The notes under the pieces: model-generated | Databases searched by the model: none | What the model was told of the DNA's origin: nothing | The model's input: the letters and a program-made list of their open reading frames with translations, nothing else | NCBI GenBank assembly: GCA_946965045.2 | Contig: OX337229.1 | Coordinates: 2,046,001-2,110,000 of the forward strand | Length of the DNA stretch: 64,000 bases | Origin: Epithemia pelagica | Lineage: Eukaryota; Bacillariophyta; Bacillariophyceae; Surirellales; Surirellaceae | Reading direction: 5' to 3' | In this document: positions 8,158-19,900 of the stretch, one piece after another | Layout: each line of letters starts with the position of its first letter | How positions within the stretch are numbered: the first letter of the stretch is position 1 | Position numbers and translations under genes: made by a program

Positions 8158-9116
8158 TCACCATCCTTGATTTTGCAAACGATTGGCGGTGAACTTTTCC
8201 AACACAAGTCCTTTCGTGAGATAATCGGCGCGTTGATCGTGGGTGCTGATCTTGGAAACAGTTGCTGTGCCATTGTTGATGTACTCCCAAAAGAAGTGGA
8301 GTTTGCAATTCAACCACTTGGATCGTTCAGTCAAACGTTGGTTGTTCGCTAGGAGGAACGCGGAGTTATTGTCTTCAAATACTTCGGCATGGATCTTGGG
8401 TGTCTCAGTTTCAAACTTCAAGCAGTCGACCATATCTTGTAAAACTCGTTGCACAACAATCAACTGTCTCATTGCGGCGGATAAGGCAACGTACTCCGCA
8501 TGAAAGGTGGAGAGAGCAGTTTCAGACTGAAGCTGAGACTTCCACAACAGAGGGCTCCCACAGAAGAACAAGATGTACCCGGTGCGAGACTTGGTGCTTG
8601 CCGGATTGTCTTGTTGTTCGCGGCCATGGAGGCCGGCGAAGTCGGCATCGACGTAACAGTCGATCTTGTAGTTGGTGTTGGGAGTGAAGATGGTACCTTG
8701 GTTCACGGTACCGGAGAGATACCTGACAATCATCTTTATTGCAGAGGCATGGGATTGTTTGGGGTTAGCTCCGAAGCGAGCGACTTGGCTCACGGCGTAG
8801 GTGATGTCCGGTCTCGTGTTGGTTGAGAGATAAAGGAGCATCCCAACAACCGACGAGTAGGACCAGGACTCTTTCATTGGGAGCCCGTCAGGGTCAGAAC
8901 CAAGGGCTGCAGTGGAGGCTGGTGTTTTGTCGGCGTTGCAGTTTTCAAGTCCAGTGGCTTTGATGATCTTGTTGATCAAGCCTGGTTGAGTCATCGTGAT
9001 GGTGTTGGATGACTTGTCAACCACAAACTTGATACCAAGGTACTCGGCAAAGTCTCCATCCTGCGTCAACTCGAATCCCTTTTTGTTGAGTCTGTTCACG
9101 AACTCGTCGATGGCTT
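8158..9116 (-). CDS. pol: Outer element gag-pol, 3' part (end of RT, RNase H)
   Basis: This is the C-terminal part of the outer polyprotein, severed from its 5' part by the inner element. It runs from the RT thumb (QQAIDEFVNRLNKKGF, LGIKF) through the copia connection region (VGMLLYLSTNTRPDITYAV) to RNase H. The RNase H residues are in YVDADFAG, in AEYVALSAA, in EDNNSA, and in DYLTKGL near the end. The stop is TGA at 8158-8160. The frame continues exactly from 16914-22917 once the inner element and one TSD copy are removed. It has no start codon of its own that would make sense, so it is a disrupted gene part. Confidence 0.93.
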
Positions 9117-9121
9117 GTTGA
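9117..9121. repeat. Target-site duplication, inner element (left)
   Basis: GTTGA directly before the left LTR of the inner element; the same five bases follow the right LTR at 16914-16918. Confidence 0.95.
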
Positions 9122-9905
9122 TGTTAGAATTCTCACCGTCTATGGTGGTTAGATTCTACATCTCATCGATTCCCCATGTCACATAGCCTCGTGCTATCGC
9201 ATCATGCCATCTAGCTTCGAGTTATGTTCCCTAGCTTCGCGCTATATCGACCTATATTCCTTCGCATTTCATGAAAAGTGAGAACAGAATGACGACATGC
9301 TCGCGGACCTTTAATTTCGGCCATGGCATGCTCGCAATGCGCGCATTATCAACAACCGCTCGGAAATTAACTATGGCCCTACACGTGCGCGCCCAATATT
9401 CTCAAGCGCGCGCAACTACTATCCGAGTGCGCATCTCCACGACTTAGCTCAACGGCCTAAGTAATCGAAGCACGATTCGAGATCACGCGAGACCATATTT
9501 CCATTCCCACAATTCCAAAAATGCAATCAGCAACGCGCCAAGAAAACTACCTATATCGCAACAAAGCAAGAGCTGTTGGCATTGGTATATGATATACAAG
9601 TGCATATACTTCCAATACACAATATCCATGTCTACTCCAACCAGACCAGTCCTGTCAGCGCCATGAATATATCAGTCATGCACCCTGGCCAGACCTGCAC
9701 ATCAAAACACACACCGTAGTCCTAAAGCTCACAATCTAACAATATCACCATTTATCACATCTTCTTTTGTGTCCCGACTATCCTTTTGATAGACTTCGAC
9801 TTGCTTGCTTCTCTGACCCTGAGAAGCTTGTATCGGTTGGTGACCTACCTGATTGTCTGCTCTACCGAGCATCAATGTCCCTACGATTCAGAAAGAATTG
9901 TAACA
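9122..9905 (+). repeat. 5' LTR of the inner element
   Basis: 784 bases beginning TGTTAGAATTCTCACC and ending ATTGTAACA, with canonical TG...CA ends. It is identical by eye to 16130-16913. The middle is rich in GCGC and CGCG words. The element's promoter must lie here, but no TATA box is asserted. Confidence 0.96.
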
Positions 9906-10447
9906 GATTAACAGTCTCACTGCTTATTTCCCCGCAGTTGCATTTGGAACCTTACTTACCCATCAACACCCATTACAGATTGAGATACCCCAACAAAGAA
10001 GAGTTAGAGGACAAAGCTACCCAACCCAACAACAGGGCCAGCCTGGCTAAGGCTAGGGTCACCAACCCTCTCCTATTCCAGGACCTCAAGCTGCACCAGG
10101 ACTCGGTGCAACTACCTTCCCGATACTCACCTGACCAGTGAACCACTTTGTTGAGGACTACGAGCAAGCAACCACTGTTCCTGACTTCCCGGTTCAACTC
10201 GATCACCGCAACGAGTCTGGAAGTGACCAAGAATAAGTATCTTTAAGTCGTTTTCACACCAAACCAGAGACAAAACTGAGTTCCGCACATCCGGGTTACC
10301 TTTCGGACATCACAACACACATCCGGGTATCACATACGTGGTACATACGTGGCACACGTGGTACATCCGGGTTCACATCACATCACACATTAAATAAACC
10401 ACATCACACCGCACATTAAATAAACATCGAACCAACCAAATAACACC
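9906..10447 (+). other. Leader of the inner element with short direct repeats
   Basis: The 542 bases between the 5' LTR and the gag-pol ATG. No TGG-type primer-binding site directly follows the LTR (it continues GATTAACAGTCTCAC), so priming may use an internal tRNA fragment as in some copia elements. The last 160 bases hold short repeats: ACATCCGGG three times (near 10287, 10319, 10363), ACGTGGTACAT-type words, and CACATTAAATAAAC twice (10386-10399 and 10412-10425). These could be packaging or regulatory sequence. A 124-codon ORF from 9767 to 10141 straddles the LTR edge and is not supported. Confidence 0.55.
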
Positions 10448-13400
10448 ATGGATCCTCAATCACCCAAGACACCTACGACTCCTAAGGGAGAAGATAACCA
10501 AGACAATGTCTCGAACACAGACCTATTCGACCACATCATATTTACTGTCTGCCAATTCTTTACCAAAGAAAGGGCCGACTACTTAATGAAGTGGATGAAA
10601 TACCATGGTTTTGAGAACATTACCCATGTTATCTCGTATATGCAAACTAATACCGAGGAATCCATGAACGAACTGACACAATACAAGGTCAACAAACAGA
10701 CACATGATCTACAAGGCCCTACAAGACAGCAGATCAAGCTCTTGGCTTATTGGGCCATATACAAGACCAATGAAATTCAAGACGAGCTATCCAATAGCGA
10801 CTGGATGAACCTAACGAGGAAAGAGTTCAACACTTGGAGGATCAACACAGATTTCTCTAAGGGATCACCTAGCCAAGTCCCAGTCTCGCCAATGAAGTCA
10901 CCGTCATCTGTGAAATCTGTCAGCACAGTTACTGCCGCATCCCAATCTCAACAAGACCTTACAGCATTCAGAAAGGGAACTAAGCGCGACGCAACTGTAT
11001 ATGAGGTATTCAAGGATGAACGATACTACGATTCATTCTGGCGTGTATTCAAGACTACAGCTAAGGCTCAAGGCCTATCCAACGTTCTGAATTTCAAATA
11101 CACACCACCCCATGATGATGAGTATGCCGAAGAACTTTTTCAAGAGCAACAAGTATTTCTTTACTCCGTTCTTGTCCGTATCATTCAGACTGACCAAGGT
11201 CGAGCCTATGTACGTGAACATGAACATGATGAAGATGCGCGTGCCGTATTGCAGAAGTTACACTCTTTGCATACCGAATCCGACCTAGCAAAGCGAGAAG
11301 TCCTCCGTTTAACCAACTACATTTCCAATCTACGTCTTGACGACACATGGCGCGGAACAACACGTCAATTTCTTCTACACTTTCAAGAGCAGCTACGTTT
11401 GCTAGACAATCTAGTGACATTGTCTGATCGCATCCCTGATCATACCAGGATGACCTTCCTCATGCAAGCTGTAGAAAGGGTCCCTGATCTCCGCCGAGTC
11501 AAGATCTTGGATAATGTGGTGAACACCAAATCCGGTGCAAAATCCCTTTGCTATCAATCATACTTCCGTCTCCTTCTAGACGCAGCTTATGACCATGATC
11601 AAGCAACCCAGTCATCTGTTCATAGTCGCCGTCGACATGTCAAACAACATGAATCATTATATGGCCAAGATACAGATGCTGACATAACCTCACAAGATGA
11701 TATGGAGTATCATGTCCACAACACCAAAGCGACATCTGAATCTCCATCCTCTTCGTCCAAGGTTAGTCTACCGCGTGACCTATGGTTCAAACTTTCTGAA
11801 GAAGATCGCAAGTTGATCATTGAGTATAACAAGATGATTCAAACACCTTCATCAACAACACCGAGGAAAGTGCAAACACATGCCCTCGACATTGATCCGG
11901 AACCTGATCCTAACCCCAACCAAGTTGCATCTGATGACGACTCACCTGGCGTAGTCCCTGAGCATCCAGATGATTCAGATCCGGTTACACAATTTATCAA
12001 CCAAGCCATGACGACTGATATCAATCACCCAGCAACTGACCTGACTAGTGTTCTTTCTAACGCCAAGTCCAAGACGAGCAAGAAGGTTACTTTCAAAGCC
12101 AACATGCATAAACAAGCAGGACATGTTCCACGCTATTTGTTTTCCAGGAAATCTACTTTACCAGGAAATCAATTGATTGACCGTGGTGCTAATGGAGGAT
12201 TTGCTGGTTCTGACATGCGCATCCTTTCTAAGACTGGCCGCCATATCACTATTGTGGGTATTGATAACCATGAACTTACTGGACTTCCTGTCGTCACATG
12301 TGCCGCAAAGTTTGAGACCAATGATGGACCTATTGTCGGCATCTTCAATGAATATGCTTATTATGGAAAGGGCTTATCTATCCATGCTCCTGGTCAATTC
12401 GAGCATTTTGGACTTGCTGTTGATGAACGATCTGTTAAAGTTGATGGTAAACAACGCATCTCTACACTTGATGGTCGTGCTATACCCTTTCACATCAAGG
12501 ATGGGTTAGCCTACATCCACTCCTTGGGTATCCCCAGCGACGATGACATGGATACCTTACCTCAGATCATCTTCACGTCACCCGACACATGGGATCCTGG
12601 TGTTCTGGACCATTCGTATTCTCCCACACCCTCTGACAATGATCCTGATTGGAAACACGTCAAGACTGATGGTAGTATGTCGAACCATCCATATGACAAC
12701 TATGGGGAGTACACTGATCGTGTTGTTTGTAACTTCAATCTCCTTTTGGATCTCCCATACGATCATGGACCTGACGACGCACCCTTCTTTTCTATCTATG
12801 CTGACGCAGAAGGTAATGATCCTACACTTCATGCCTCTGTCCACCGTCGTTACCAGGAAGCGTATGACTGGAAGAAGTTCCGTCCATTCTTTGGTTGGCA
12901 ATCTGAAGATGTTATTGCCGATACGTTCAAGCACACTACACGTAATGGTAGCATTATTTTTGACCACGACACCCTCAAGAAACAATTCAAGGCTCGCAAT
13001 CCGGTCCTTAATATACCTCGACGCCATGAACCCGTTGCTACTGACTCGGTTTTCTCCGACACCCCTGCTGTTGACCATGGCGGTAAAGTCGCACAAATCT
13101 TTGTTGGTCGAGATACTCTGGTTACTGATATCTATGGGATCAAGTCAACCAAACAGTTTGTCAATACTCTTCAGGACAACATCCGGTTTCGTGGTGCCAT
13201 GGAGACTCTTATCAGTGATGGTGGTTCATCTCTCATCTCTCAAAAGGTCAAAGACATTCTTCGCACTTTGCTTATTGGGGAGTATCGATCCGAACCTTAT
13301 CATCAACACCAGAATAAGGCTGAAAACCGTTACCAGACCGTTAAACGTATGACCAACGCTCTCATGAATGCCACTGGTTGCCCTGCCAACACCTGGCTTC

Positions 13401-16135
13401 TTTGCCTTGAGTATGTCTGTGACTTATTGAACCATACGTCATCACCCACCCATTCCGGTCGCACTCCCCTTGAGGCTCTCTCCGGACGCCCACCCGACAT
13501 TACTCATCTCTTGTTCTTTCCTTTCTGGGATGAGGTTTACTACCGTGTCGACCCCGCTGAACCCATTTCCGGTTCATATCCATCTTCTTCTAATGAGAAA
13601 CTTGGCCACTGGGTTGGTTTTGCTCACAACGTTGGTGATTCTTTTACTTGGAAGATTCTCACCCAGGATAACCAGATAATCTACCGTTCTGCCGTTCGCC
13701 GTGTTGAATCCACTACACCTAACCTACGTGTGGATCGACCTTCAGGGGAGGATTCGTCTGAGAAGGATGACAATGATAAGCAAGCTGACACTGTCTTCAT
13801 TCGCAGTGATAGTGAAGATCCATCCAAACCAATGCCCACGATCGATTTTGACGACATGATAGGACGCACATTCCTATGCGACACAGAAGAAAATGGGGAG
13901 CGACACCGTGCACGTGTCATCAAACGAGTCATTGATCTTAATGAAGAAGCAACGAAACAGGAAGAACGTGTCAAGTACATCTACCGAAAGACAAATTCTG
14001 ATGTTGATGAGATGATATCCTATAATCAACTCATGGAGTATATCGAACGAGATAACCAAGCTCAAACCTCTGGAGATAATCTTTTCAGGTTCAGGGACGT
14101 CATTGCCCATCAAGGCCCACTGAACACAACTGATCCAGATTACAAGGGGAGCAAATATAATTTGCTTGTTGATTGGGAAACTGGGGAGACTACCTATGAA
14201 CCCTTATCACTCATCGCCAATGATGATCCGATCACTGTAGCAATTTATGGAAAGAAACATGGTTTACTCAACGAACCTGGATGGAAGCATTTGAAACGTT
14301 ATGTCAAAACAAGCAAACGTCTCATTCGAGCAGCCAAACAGTCAAGGATTAAACAAGTTCACCATTCCGTCAAGTATAAGTTTGGATTCCAAGTACCACG
14401 CAATTATGAGGAAGCTGTCGCTCTTGATAAACAACATGGCAACACAAAGTGGCAGGATGCAACAGAATTAGAATTGTCACAGATCCAGTCCTACAAGACA
14501 TTCAAGGATTTTGGGAAAGCCATCTTCATTAAAGGGAAAGTATCCAATGCACCTGAAGGATATCATAAGATACGTGTACATCTTGTCTTTGACGTAAAAC
14601 ATGATGGACGACATAAAGCAAGACTTGTCGCAGATGGACATCTCACAAAAGAACCTGTTGAGACAATCTATTCAGGTGTTGTTTCCATTCGCAACCTCCG
14701 CATTGCCTTATTCCTGGGTACTTTGAATGACTTGGAAATATGGGGAGCAGATATTGGAAACGCATATCTGGAAGCCTTGACAGGGGAGAAAATTTTCATT
14801 GTCGCAGGACCTGAATTCAAGGAATTAGAAGGTCACATCCTGATTATATACAAGGCACTTTATGGATTGAAGTCATCAGGCGCACGCTGGCATGATGTCT
14901 TATTCGATGTTTTGACAGACATGGGATTTTCACCAAGCAAAGCAGATCCGGATATCTGGATGAGGAAAGCACCTGGAGAAGACTGTTACGAATACATTGC
15001 CGTATACGTTGATGACTTAGCCATTATTTCTACTGATCCTGGGAATATCTACAAGATCCTGAAGGAGAAATACAACTTCAAACTCAAAGGAGATGGACCT
15101 ATTGATTTCCACTTGGGATGTTGTTACACCAAGGATTCTGATGGAACATTAGTAGCAGATCCAAGACGCTACATTGGTAAGATGATGGACACTTTCGAAC
15201 GAATCTTCAAGGAGAAACCCAAGAAAGCCAAAACACCTCTTATTGGTGGAGACCATCCTGAATTGGATGATTCTGAGCTCCTTGATGAAGAAGGTACTAG
15301 CCATTTCCAAACTCTGATTGGACAACTCCAATGGGTGATCACTATTGGTCGTTTCGACGTCTTCACCGCTACAATGACGCTATCACGCTTTCGTGCTGCT
15401 CCGAGGAAAGGACATCTTGATAGAGCCAAGCGTATCTATGGATACCTTGCACATCTCCCAGAAGGCGCAATCAGATTTAGGATTGGAGAGCCTGATTATT
15501 CAAGTCTTCCTACCCAAGAATTTGATTGGACTCGCACTGTCTATTCAAATGCAAGTGAACGTATTCCCGAAGACTGCCCAACACCTCTTGGCCGCTATGT
15601 TACCACAACTCATTATGTTGATGCCAATCTCATGCATGACATAGTCACTGGTAAATCCGTCACTGCTGTTCTACATTTGTTGAACGGAACACCTATTGAC
15701 TGGTACAGCAAGAGACAGAGCACGGTGGAAACTGCTACCTATGGATCCGAGTTTGTGGCTGCAAGGACAGCAATAGATCAGATTACAGAATTACGACATT
15801 CTCTCCGCTACCTTGGAGTACCTATCCGAGAGCGAAGTTACATGTACGGAGATAACAGATCTGTTGTGCTCAATGCAACCGTTCCTCATTCCATACTATC
15901 CAAGAGACACCATCTTCTGTCATACCACCGAGTTCGTGAAGCCATCGTAGCAAAGTATGTTGCATTCTACTGGAAAGATGGAAAGACCAACCCTGCCGAT
16001 ATCCTTAGCAAACATTGGGATTTCGTATCTATTTGGCCCATGCTCAAGCCATTGTTGTTTTGGAAAGGAGAAGTTCAAGACCTCAACAAATCCAATGATG
16101 ACAAGGCTGAAACGACAAGTTGTGGGGAGTGTTAG
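10448..16135 (+). CDS. gag-pol: Inner element gag-pol polyprotein
   Basis: 1,895 residues from an ATG in CACCATGG context; the TAG stop lies six bases inside the 3' LTR. The N-terminal 500 residues are gag-like, without a CCHC zinc knuckle. A protease-like segment around residue 578 reads LIDRGANGG, with Arg where the usual D-S/T-G-A has Ser or Thr. The integrase core has D924 (SDGGS) and E959 (KAENR), a D-35-E spacing; no HHCC zinc module is visible before it. Reverse transcriptase spans roughly residues 1350-1600 with YVDD at 1520. RNase H follows: YVDANLMHD, YGSEFVAA, YGDNRS, NPADILSK. The frame has no breaks, so the element may be competent for movement. Confidence 0.96.
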   Translation: MDPQSPKTPTTPKGEDNQDNVSNTDLFDHIIFTVCQFFTKERADYLMKWMKYHGFENITHVISYMQTNTEESMNELTQYKVNKQTHDLQGPTRQQIKLLAYWAIYKTNEIQDELSNSDWMNLTRKEFNTWRINTDFSKGSPSQVPVSPMKSPSSVKSVSTVTAASQSQQDLTAFRKGTKRDATVYEVFKDERYYDSFWRVFKTTAKAQGLSNVLNFKYTPPHDDEYAEELFQEQQVFLYSVLVRIIQTDQGRAYVREHEHDEDARAVLQKLHSLHTESDLAKREVLRLTNYISNLRLDDTWRGTTRQFLLHFQEQLRLLDNLVTLSDRIPDHTRMTFLMQAVERVPDLRRVKILDNVVNTKSGAKSLCYQSYFRLLLDAAYDHDQATQSSVHSRRRHVKQHESLYGQDTDADITSQDDMEYHVHNTKATSESPSSSSKVSLPRDLWFKLSEEDRKLIIEYNKMIQTPSSTTPRKVQTHALDIDPEPDPNPNQVASDDDSPGVVPEHPDDSDPVTQFINQAMTTDINHPATDLTSVLSNAKSKTSKKVTFKANMHKQAGHVPRYLFSRKSTLPGNQLIDRGANGGFAGSDMRILSKTGRHITIVGIDNHELTGLPVVTCAAKFETNDGPIVGIFNEYAYYGKGLSIHAPGQFEHFGLAVDERSVKVDGKQRISTLDGRAIPFHIKDGLAYIHSLGIPSDDDMDTLPQIIFTSPDTWDPGVLDHSYSPTPSDNDPDWKHVKTDGSMSNHPYDNYGEYTDRVVCNFNLLLDLPYDHGPDDAPFFSIYADAEGNDPTLHASVHRRYQEAYDWKKFRPFFGWQSEDVIADTFKHTTRNGSIIFDHDTLKKQFKARNPVLNIPRRHEPVATDSVFSDTPAVDHGGKVAQIFVGRDTLVTDIYGIKSTKQFVNTLQDNIRFRGAMETLISDGGSSLISQKVKDILRTLLIGEYRSEPYHQHQNKAENRYQTVKRMTNALMNATGCPANTWLLCLEYVCDLLNHTSSPTHSGRTPLEALSGRPPDITHLLFFPFWDEVYYRVDPAEPISGSYPSSSNEKLGHWVGFAHNVGDSFTWKILTQDNQIIYRSAVRRVESTTPNLRVDRPSGEDSSEKDDNDKQADTVFIRSDSEDPSKPMPTIDFDDMIGRTFLCDTEENGERHRARVIKRVIDLNEEATKQEERVKYIYRKTNSDVDEMISYNQLMEYIERDNQAQTSGDNLFRFRDVIAHQGPLNTTDPDYKGSKYNLLVDWETGETTYEPLSLIANDDPITVAIYGKKHGLLNEPGWKHLKRYVKTSKRLIRAAKQSRIKQVHHSVKYKFGFQVPRNYEEAVALDKQHGNTKWQDATELELSQIQSYKTFKDFGKAIFIKGKVSNAPEGYHKIRVHLVFDVKHDGRHKARLVADGHLTKEPVETIYSGVVSIRNLRIALFLGTLNDLEIWGADIGNAYLEALTGEKIFIVAGPEFKELEGHILIIYKALYGLKSSGARWHDVLFDVLTDMGFSPSKADPDIWMRKAPGEDCYEYIAVYVDDLAIISTDPGNIYKILKEKYNFKLKGDGPIDFHLGCCYTKDSDGTLVADPRRYIGKMMDTFERIFKEKPKKAKTPLIGGDHPELDDSELLDEEGTSHFQTLIGQLQWVITIGRFDVFTATMTLSRFRAAPRKGHLDRAKRIYGYLAHLPEGAIRFRIGEPDYSSLPTQEFDWTRTVYSNASERIPEDCPTPLGRYVTTTHYVDANLMHDIVTGKSVTAVLHLLNGTPIDWYSKRQSTVETATYGSEFVAARTAIDQITELRHSLRYLGVPIRERSYMYGDNRSVVLNATVPHSILSKRHHLLSYHRVREAIVAKYVAFYWKDGKTNPADILSKHWDFVSIWPMLKPLLFWKGEVQDLNKSNDDKAETTSCGEC
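16121..16129 (+). other. Polypurine tract of the inner element
   Basis: TGTGGGGAG directly precedes the 3' LTR; the purine core GGGGAG is the expected primer for plus-strand synthesis. It overlaps the last codons of gag-pol. Confidence 0.7.
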
Positions 16136-16913
16136 AATTCTCACCGTCTATGGTGGTTAGATTCTACATCTCATCGATTCCCCATGTCACATAGCCTCGT
16201 GCTATCGCATCATGCCATCTAGCTTCGAGTTATGTTCCCTAGCTTCGCGCTATATCGACCTATATTCCTTCGCATTTCATGAAAAGTGAGAACAGAATGA
16301 CGACATGCTCGCGGACCTTTAATTTCGGCCATGGCATGCTCGCAATGCGCGCATTATCAACAACCGCTCGGAAATTAACTATGGCCCTACACGTGCGCGC
16401 CCAATATTCTCAAGCGCGCGCAACTACTATCCGAGTGCGCATCTCCACGACTTAGCTCAACGGCCTAAGTAATCGAAGCACGATTCGAGATCACGCGAGA
16501 CCATATTTCCATTCCCACAATTCCAAAAATGCAATCAGCAACGCGCCAAGAAAACTACCTATATCGCAACAAAGCAAGAGCTGTTGGCATTGGTATATGA
16601 TATACAAGTGCATATACTTCCAATACACAATATCCATGTCTACTCCAACCAGACCAGTCCTGTCAGCGCCATGAATATATCAGTCATGCACCCTGGCCAG
16701 ACCTGCACATCAAAACACACACCGTAGTCCTAAAGCTCACAATCTAACAATATCACCATTTATCACATCTTCTTTTGTGTCCCGACTATCCTTTTGATAG
16801 ACTTCGACTTGCTTGCTTCTCTGACCCTGAGAAGCTTGTATCGGTTGGTGACCTACCTGATTGTCTGCTCTACCGAGCATCAATGTCCCTACGATTCAGA
16901 AAGAATTGTAACA
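16130..16913 (+). repeat. 3' LTR of the inner element
   Basis: 784 bases, identical by eye to 9122-9905, followed by the GTTGA duplication at 16914-16918. Confidence 0.96.
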
Positions 16914-16918
16914 GTTGA
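16914..16918. repeat. Target-site duplication, inner element (right)
   Basis: GTTGA, matching 9117-9121. It lies in the RT coding sequence of the outer element, just after the YVDDCGVASPTQ codons. Confidence 0.95.
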
Positions 16919-19900
16919 GTCGGAGAAGCAACACCACAATCATCGACATAGAGGAACACAATCATATCTGGCTTGAGAAAAAAACAGATGTCGTGGTCAC
17001 TCTGTTTGAAGCCGTCCTCCAACAAAGCATCACGCAAATGTTCATACCACAACCTTGGGGCTATGGCCAATCCATACAAACTCTTCTTGAGACGAAGGCA
17101 GGTTCGCGTTGGTCGTTGGGATTGATAGCCTCTTGGAAGATGGATCCAAATTGGCTCCTTGAGTGTTGCTTGCACAAATGCATTCGAGAAGTCGACACAA
17201 ATAATGATCCAGTCTTGAATCATGGCAAAGATAAGGACCAGTCGAATGGTACTCCAAGAGACGACGGGTGCGAACGTCTCAAATTCTCCTTCTTGGAGAT
17301 CTCCGCGCACACAGTACCTGCCCTTGTATTTCTTGATTTCTCCTGTTGGTGATCTCTTCCGTTTGAACACCCATGTGCCAGGAAGGATCCTTGTTGTTGC
17401 ATCTTCGACTGGGACCTCTTCCCATGTGCCTTTTGCTTCCAATGCTTCAATCTCTCGTTGGGCAGCAGCCTTCCATTGGTCGAGGTTAGGCTCCAAGAGA
17501 ATTTGGTCAAAGCTCAACGTATCAGGATCCGATGCAGTGGCTTTGCAAATGGCCAAGTCACAAAGGTTGGACTGTTGCAGCATTGTATGATAAAGATGAT
17601 AGTTCATACAGTTGGAGTCGTATGTCGTGTGACTGGCATCCATGGAGGAGATGAGTCGAAGTGGGGCACGACGAGTACGAGTGGAGCGACGAAGAGGAGA
17701 AGAAGAGGCAGAGAGGGAAGGCTGTGATTGTTTGGGTGAACTCGACGGAGCAGGTTGTTTGAGTGGTTTGGTAGAATTCTCCCTCTGACGAGGCGATGGA
17801 CCAGAGACAGAAGGGACAGAAACCTCGACACGGGGCGAAACAACCGAAGGGGAGACAGCGGGAGGAGAAGGAGGAGACGGAGGGGTGGGAGGGGACGGAG
17901 TGGTGGCTGCTTGGGGCACGACAGTTGCTCCCTCAGACAAAGGGATGGCTCCCTCAGACGAAGGAGGGGCTCCCTCAGACGAAGGAAAAATGGGTGGAGG
18001 CACGGGCAATGGCATGGGAGGACGATGAGTTGCCATGGAATCAAAACCACGTTGCTGGGAATTGAGTGTGTCCAGAGCAGTTGTTGTGTCAGTGATGTTG
18101 GGAGCGGAGTTGTCGTGTGGATCTTCATCGTCGGTATGGTGAAAATGGTCAAGAGAGTCGCCGAACAGTTGGGTCCATTCTGGAGTGGAGAAGTCGGGCA
18201 AGGTTGTTGGGTCCACGCTGATGGTTTCGAACCAGTCGTCAAAGACGACATGAAACTGTGGCGTGATAGCGCCAGTCTCCGGATTGAGGACAAGCGGAAC
18301 GGAGCTCGCATGATTCGGGCTCAGTCCCATGAACATGCAACGATGAGAACGAGGTTTCCATCGTGGGAGCTTACCTCCATCAGAAATCCGCTTGTCCAGA
18401 ACGTATACTGGACATCCCCAGACGTGGAGATCATGGAATTTGTTATGTTCGAAGCGGGTGCGGGTAAAAATGTCATTAGGACTCAGTCCAGTTGTGGGGT
18501 TAGGGATATTGTTGTATAGATACACCGCGTGTTGTACCGCCATAGGCCACAAACTAGAATCCGCCATGTCCGGCCAGTGAGTTGCTGAGTGAAGCATCAT
18601 CGTACGAGCAATGCTCATGATGGTTTGAATACTTTGTTCAGCAATGCCGTTGTGGTGGTGGGCACCAACTCCAGCGAAGCGTTGAATTTGGTGGAACTGT
18701 TGCAAATGGGCAGTGTATCCTTTCGATGTAAAGGCTGACCCATTGTCGGACACATACTGTTGAGGAACCACTCCACAATCACGGCATCGCAACTCAAACT
18801 CTTCTTTCGCCTTGAGAGTTTCGTGGGAACTCAGATGGCTTTGGAACACACAATCTACTCGGCCACTGGCAATGTCAACGAAGATTGCACCTCCAGCAAA
18901 CATTTTGGAGTCCTTGCTCTTTCCTTTGGAGGAGAATAGACGGCCTTTGGTGCTGCAGATAAAATGGTCAACTGCAACAGATTGTCCTGGATGGAGGACG
19001 TCCTTCTTCAACACTCCATCACGTGCCGATTGAACTTTGGTGGTTCGTCCAGGAGCCGAACGTTGCCGTTGCTTGCCAAATTGGCAGGCAGCACACATGG
19101 GTGGATTGACAAGTTTACATGCAGCCACATGCAATTTGCGTTGACTTTCGGAGGTTGCCAAGACGCCAGTGTGCATCAAGAATTGAACTCGCTTGAAACC
19201 AGGATGGCCGAGACGGTTGTGCCACTTGGCGAACTCTTTCTGTGGAGGTGACATGTTGATGTTGTTGTTGTGGACGGTTGAGATTGTGTTAGCCAGAGTA
19301 GTTGTGGCAGTTTTGAGTCCTTCCAGGTCGAATCCAAGTGAAGTAGGTAAATTGTTTTGTGGATTTAGGAGAACTTCGATGGATTGTCTTGTATGGTCTC
19401 CGTCGGCACCACTGAGAGTCAACCCATTTGGATGAATAGCAATAGTTTCGTCCGGGTAGACTTGCAACAAGCTTGACGTGCTGAGAAGGCGAATGTTGGC
19501 GTCCGGAATGTAGAGAGCAGGAACCTTGATCGTGCGCAACATTCCAGTCGTATCCAATACATGCCATACCACTGTGCCACGTCCAGCCACTTCGACTCCA
19601 GTGGAGATACCGTTGACGCGCAAATGTTGCGTTGTATGGATGGAAGTGTCCAAATCTCCATTGAAATCCTTCTCACAGAAGCTCATGGAGACGCTTGCGC
19701 CAGAATCCCACACAATGGGGTAACATCCATCGTCTGGCAGTTCGGATTGCAGTTTCAACGGAGCTTGAAGACTTGCTTTGAGGAGACTCACGGCTTCTTG
19801 AGACATTTCCAGAGTGCATGCACGGATGGTTTGGCATTGTGCAGGACGCAAGGGTGAACCGAAAGGTGGTTTGACGTTCTTGGTCGTTTGACATGGTTGA

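Larger units (their letters stand above)
9122..16913 (+). mobile_element. Inner Ty1/copia LTR retrotransposon, complete
   Basis: A 7,792-base element on the plus strand with 784-base LTRs (TGTTAG...TAACA), a 542-base leader, one uninterrupted gag-pol frame of 1,895 codons, and GTTGA duplications on both sides. The domain order integrase, reverse transcriptase, RNase H assigns it to Ty1/copia. It is oriented opposite to the outer element. Its protein differs strongly from the outer one (no zinc knuckle, unusual protease motif), so the two belong to different copia lineages. Identical-looking LTRs and an intact frame suggest a very recent, possibly still active copy. Confidence 0.97.

Noticed and set aside
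12543-13352. A 269-codon ORF in another frame inside the inner gag-pol
   Set aside because: It overlaps the integrase region of the intact polyprotein and has no motif.
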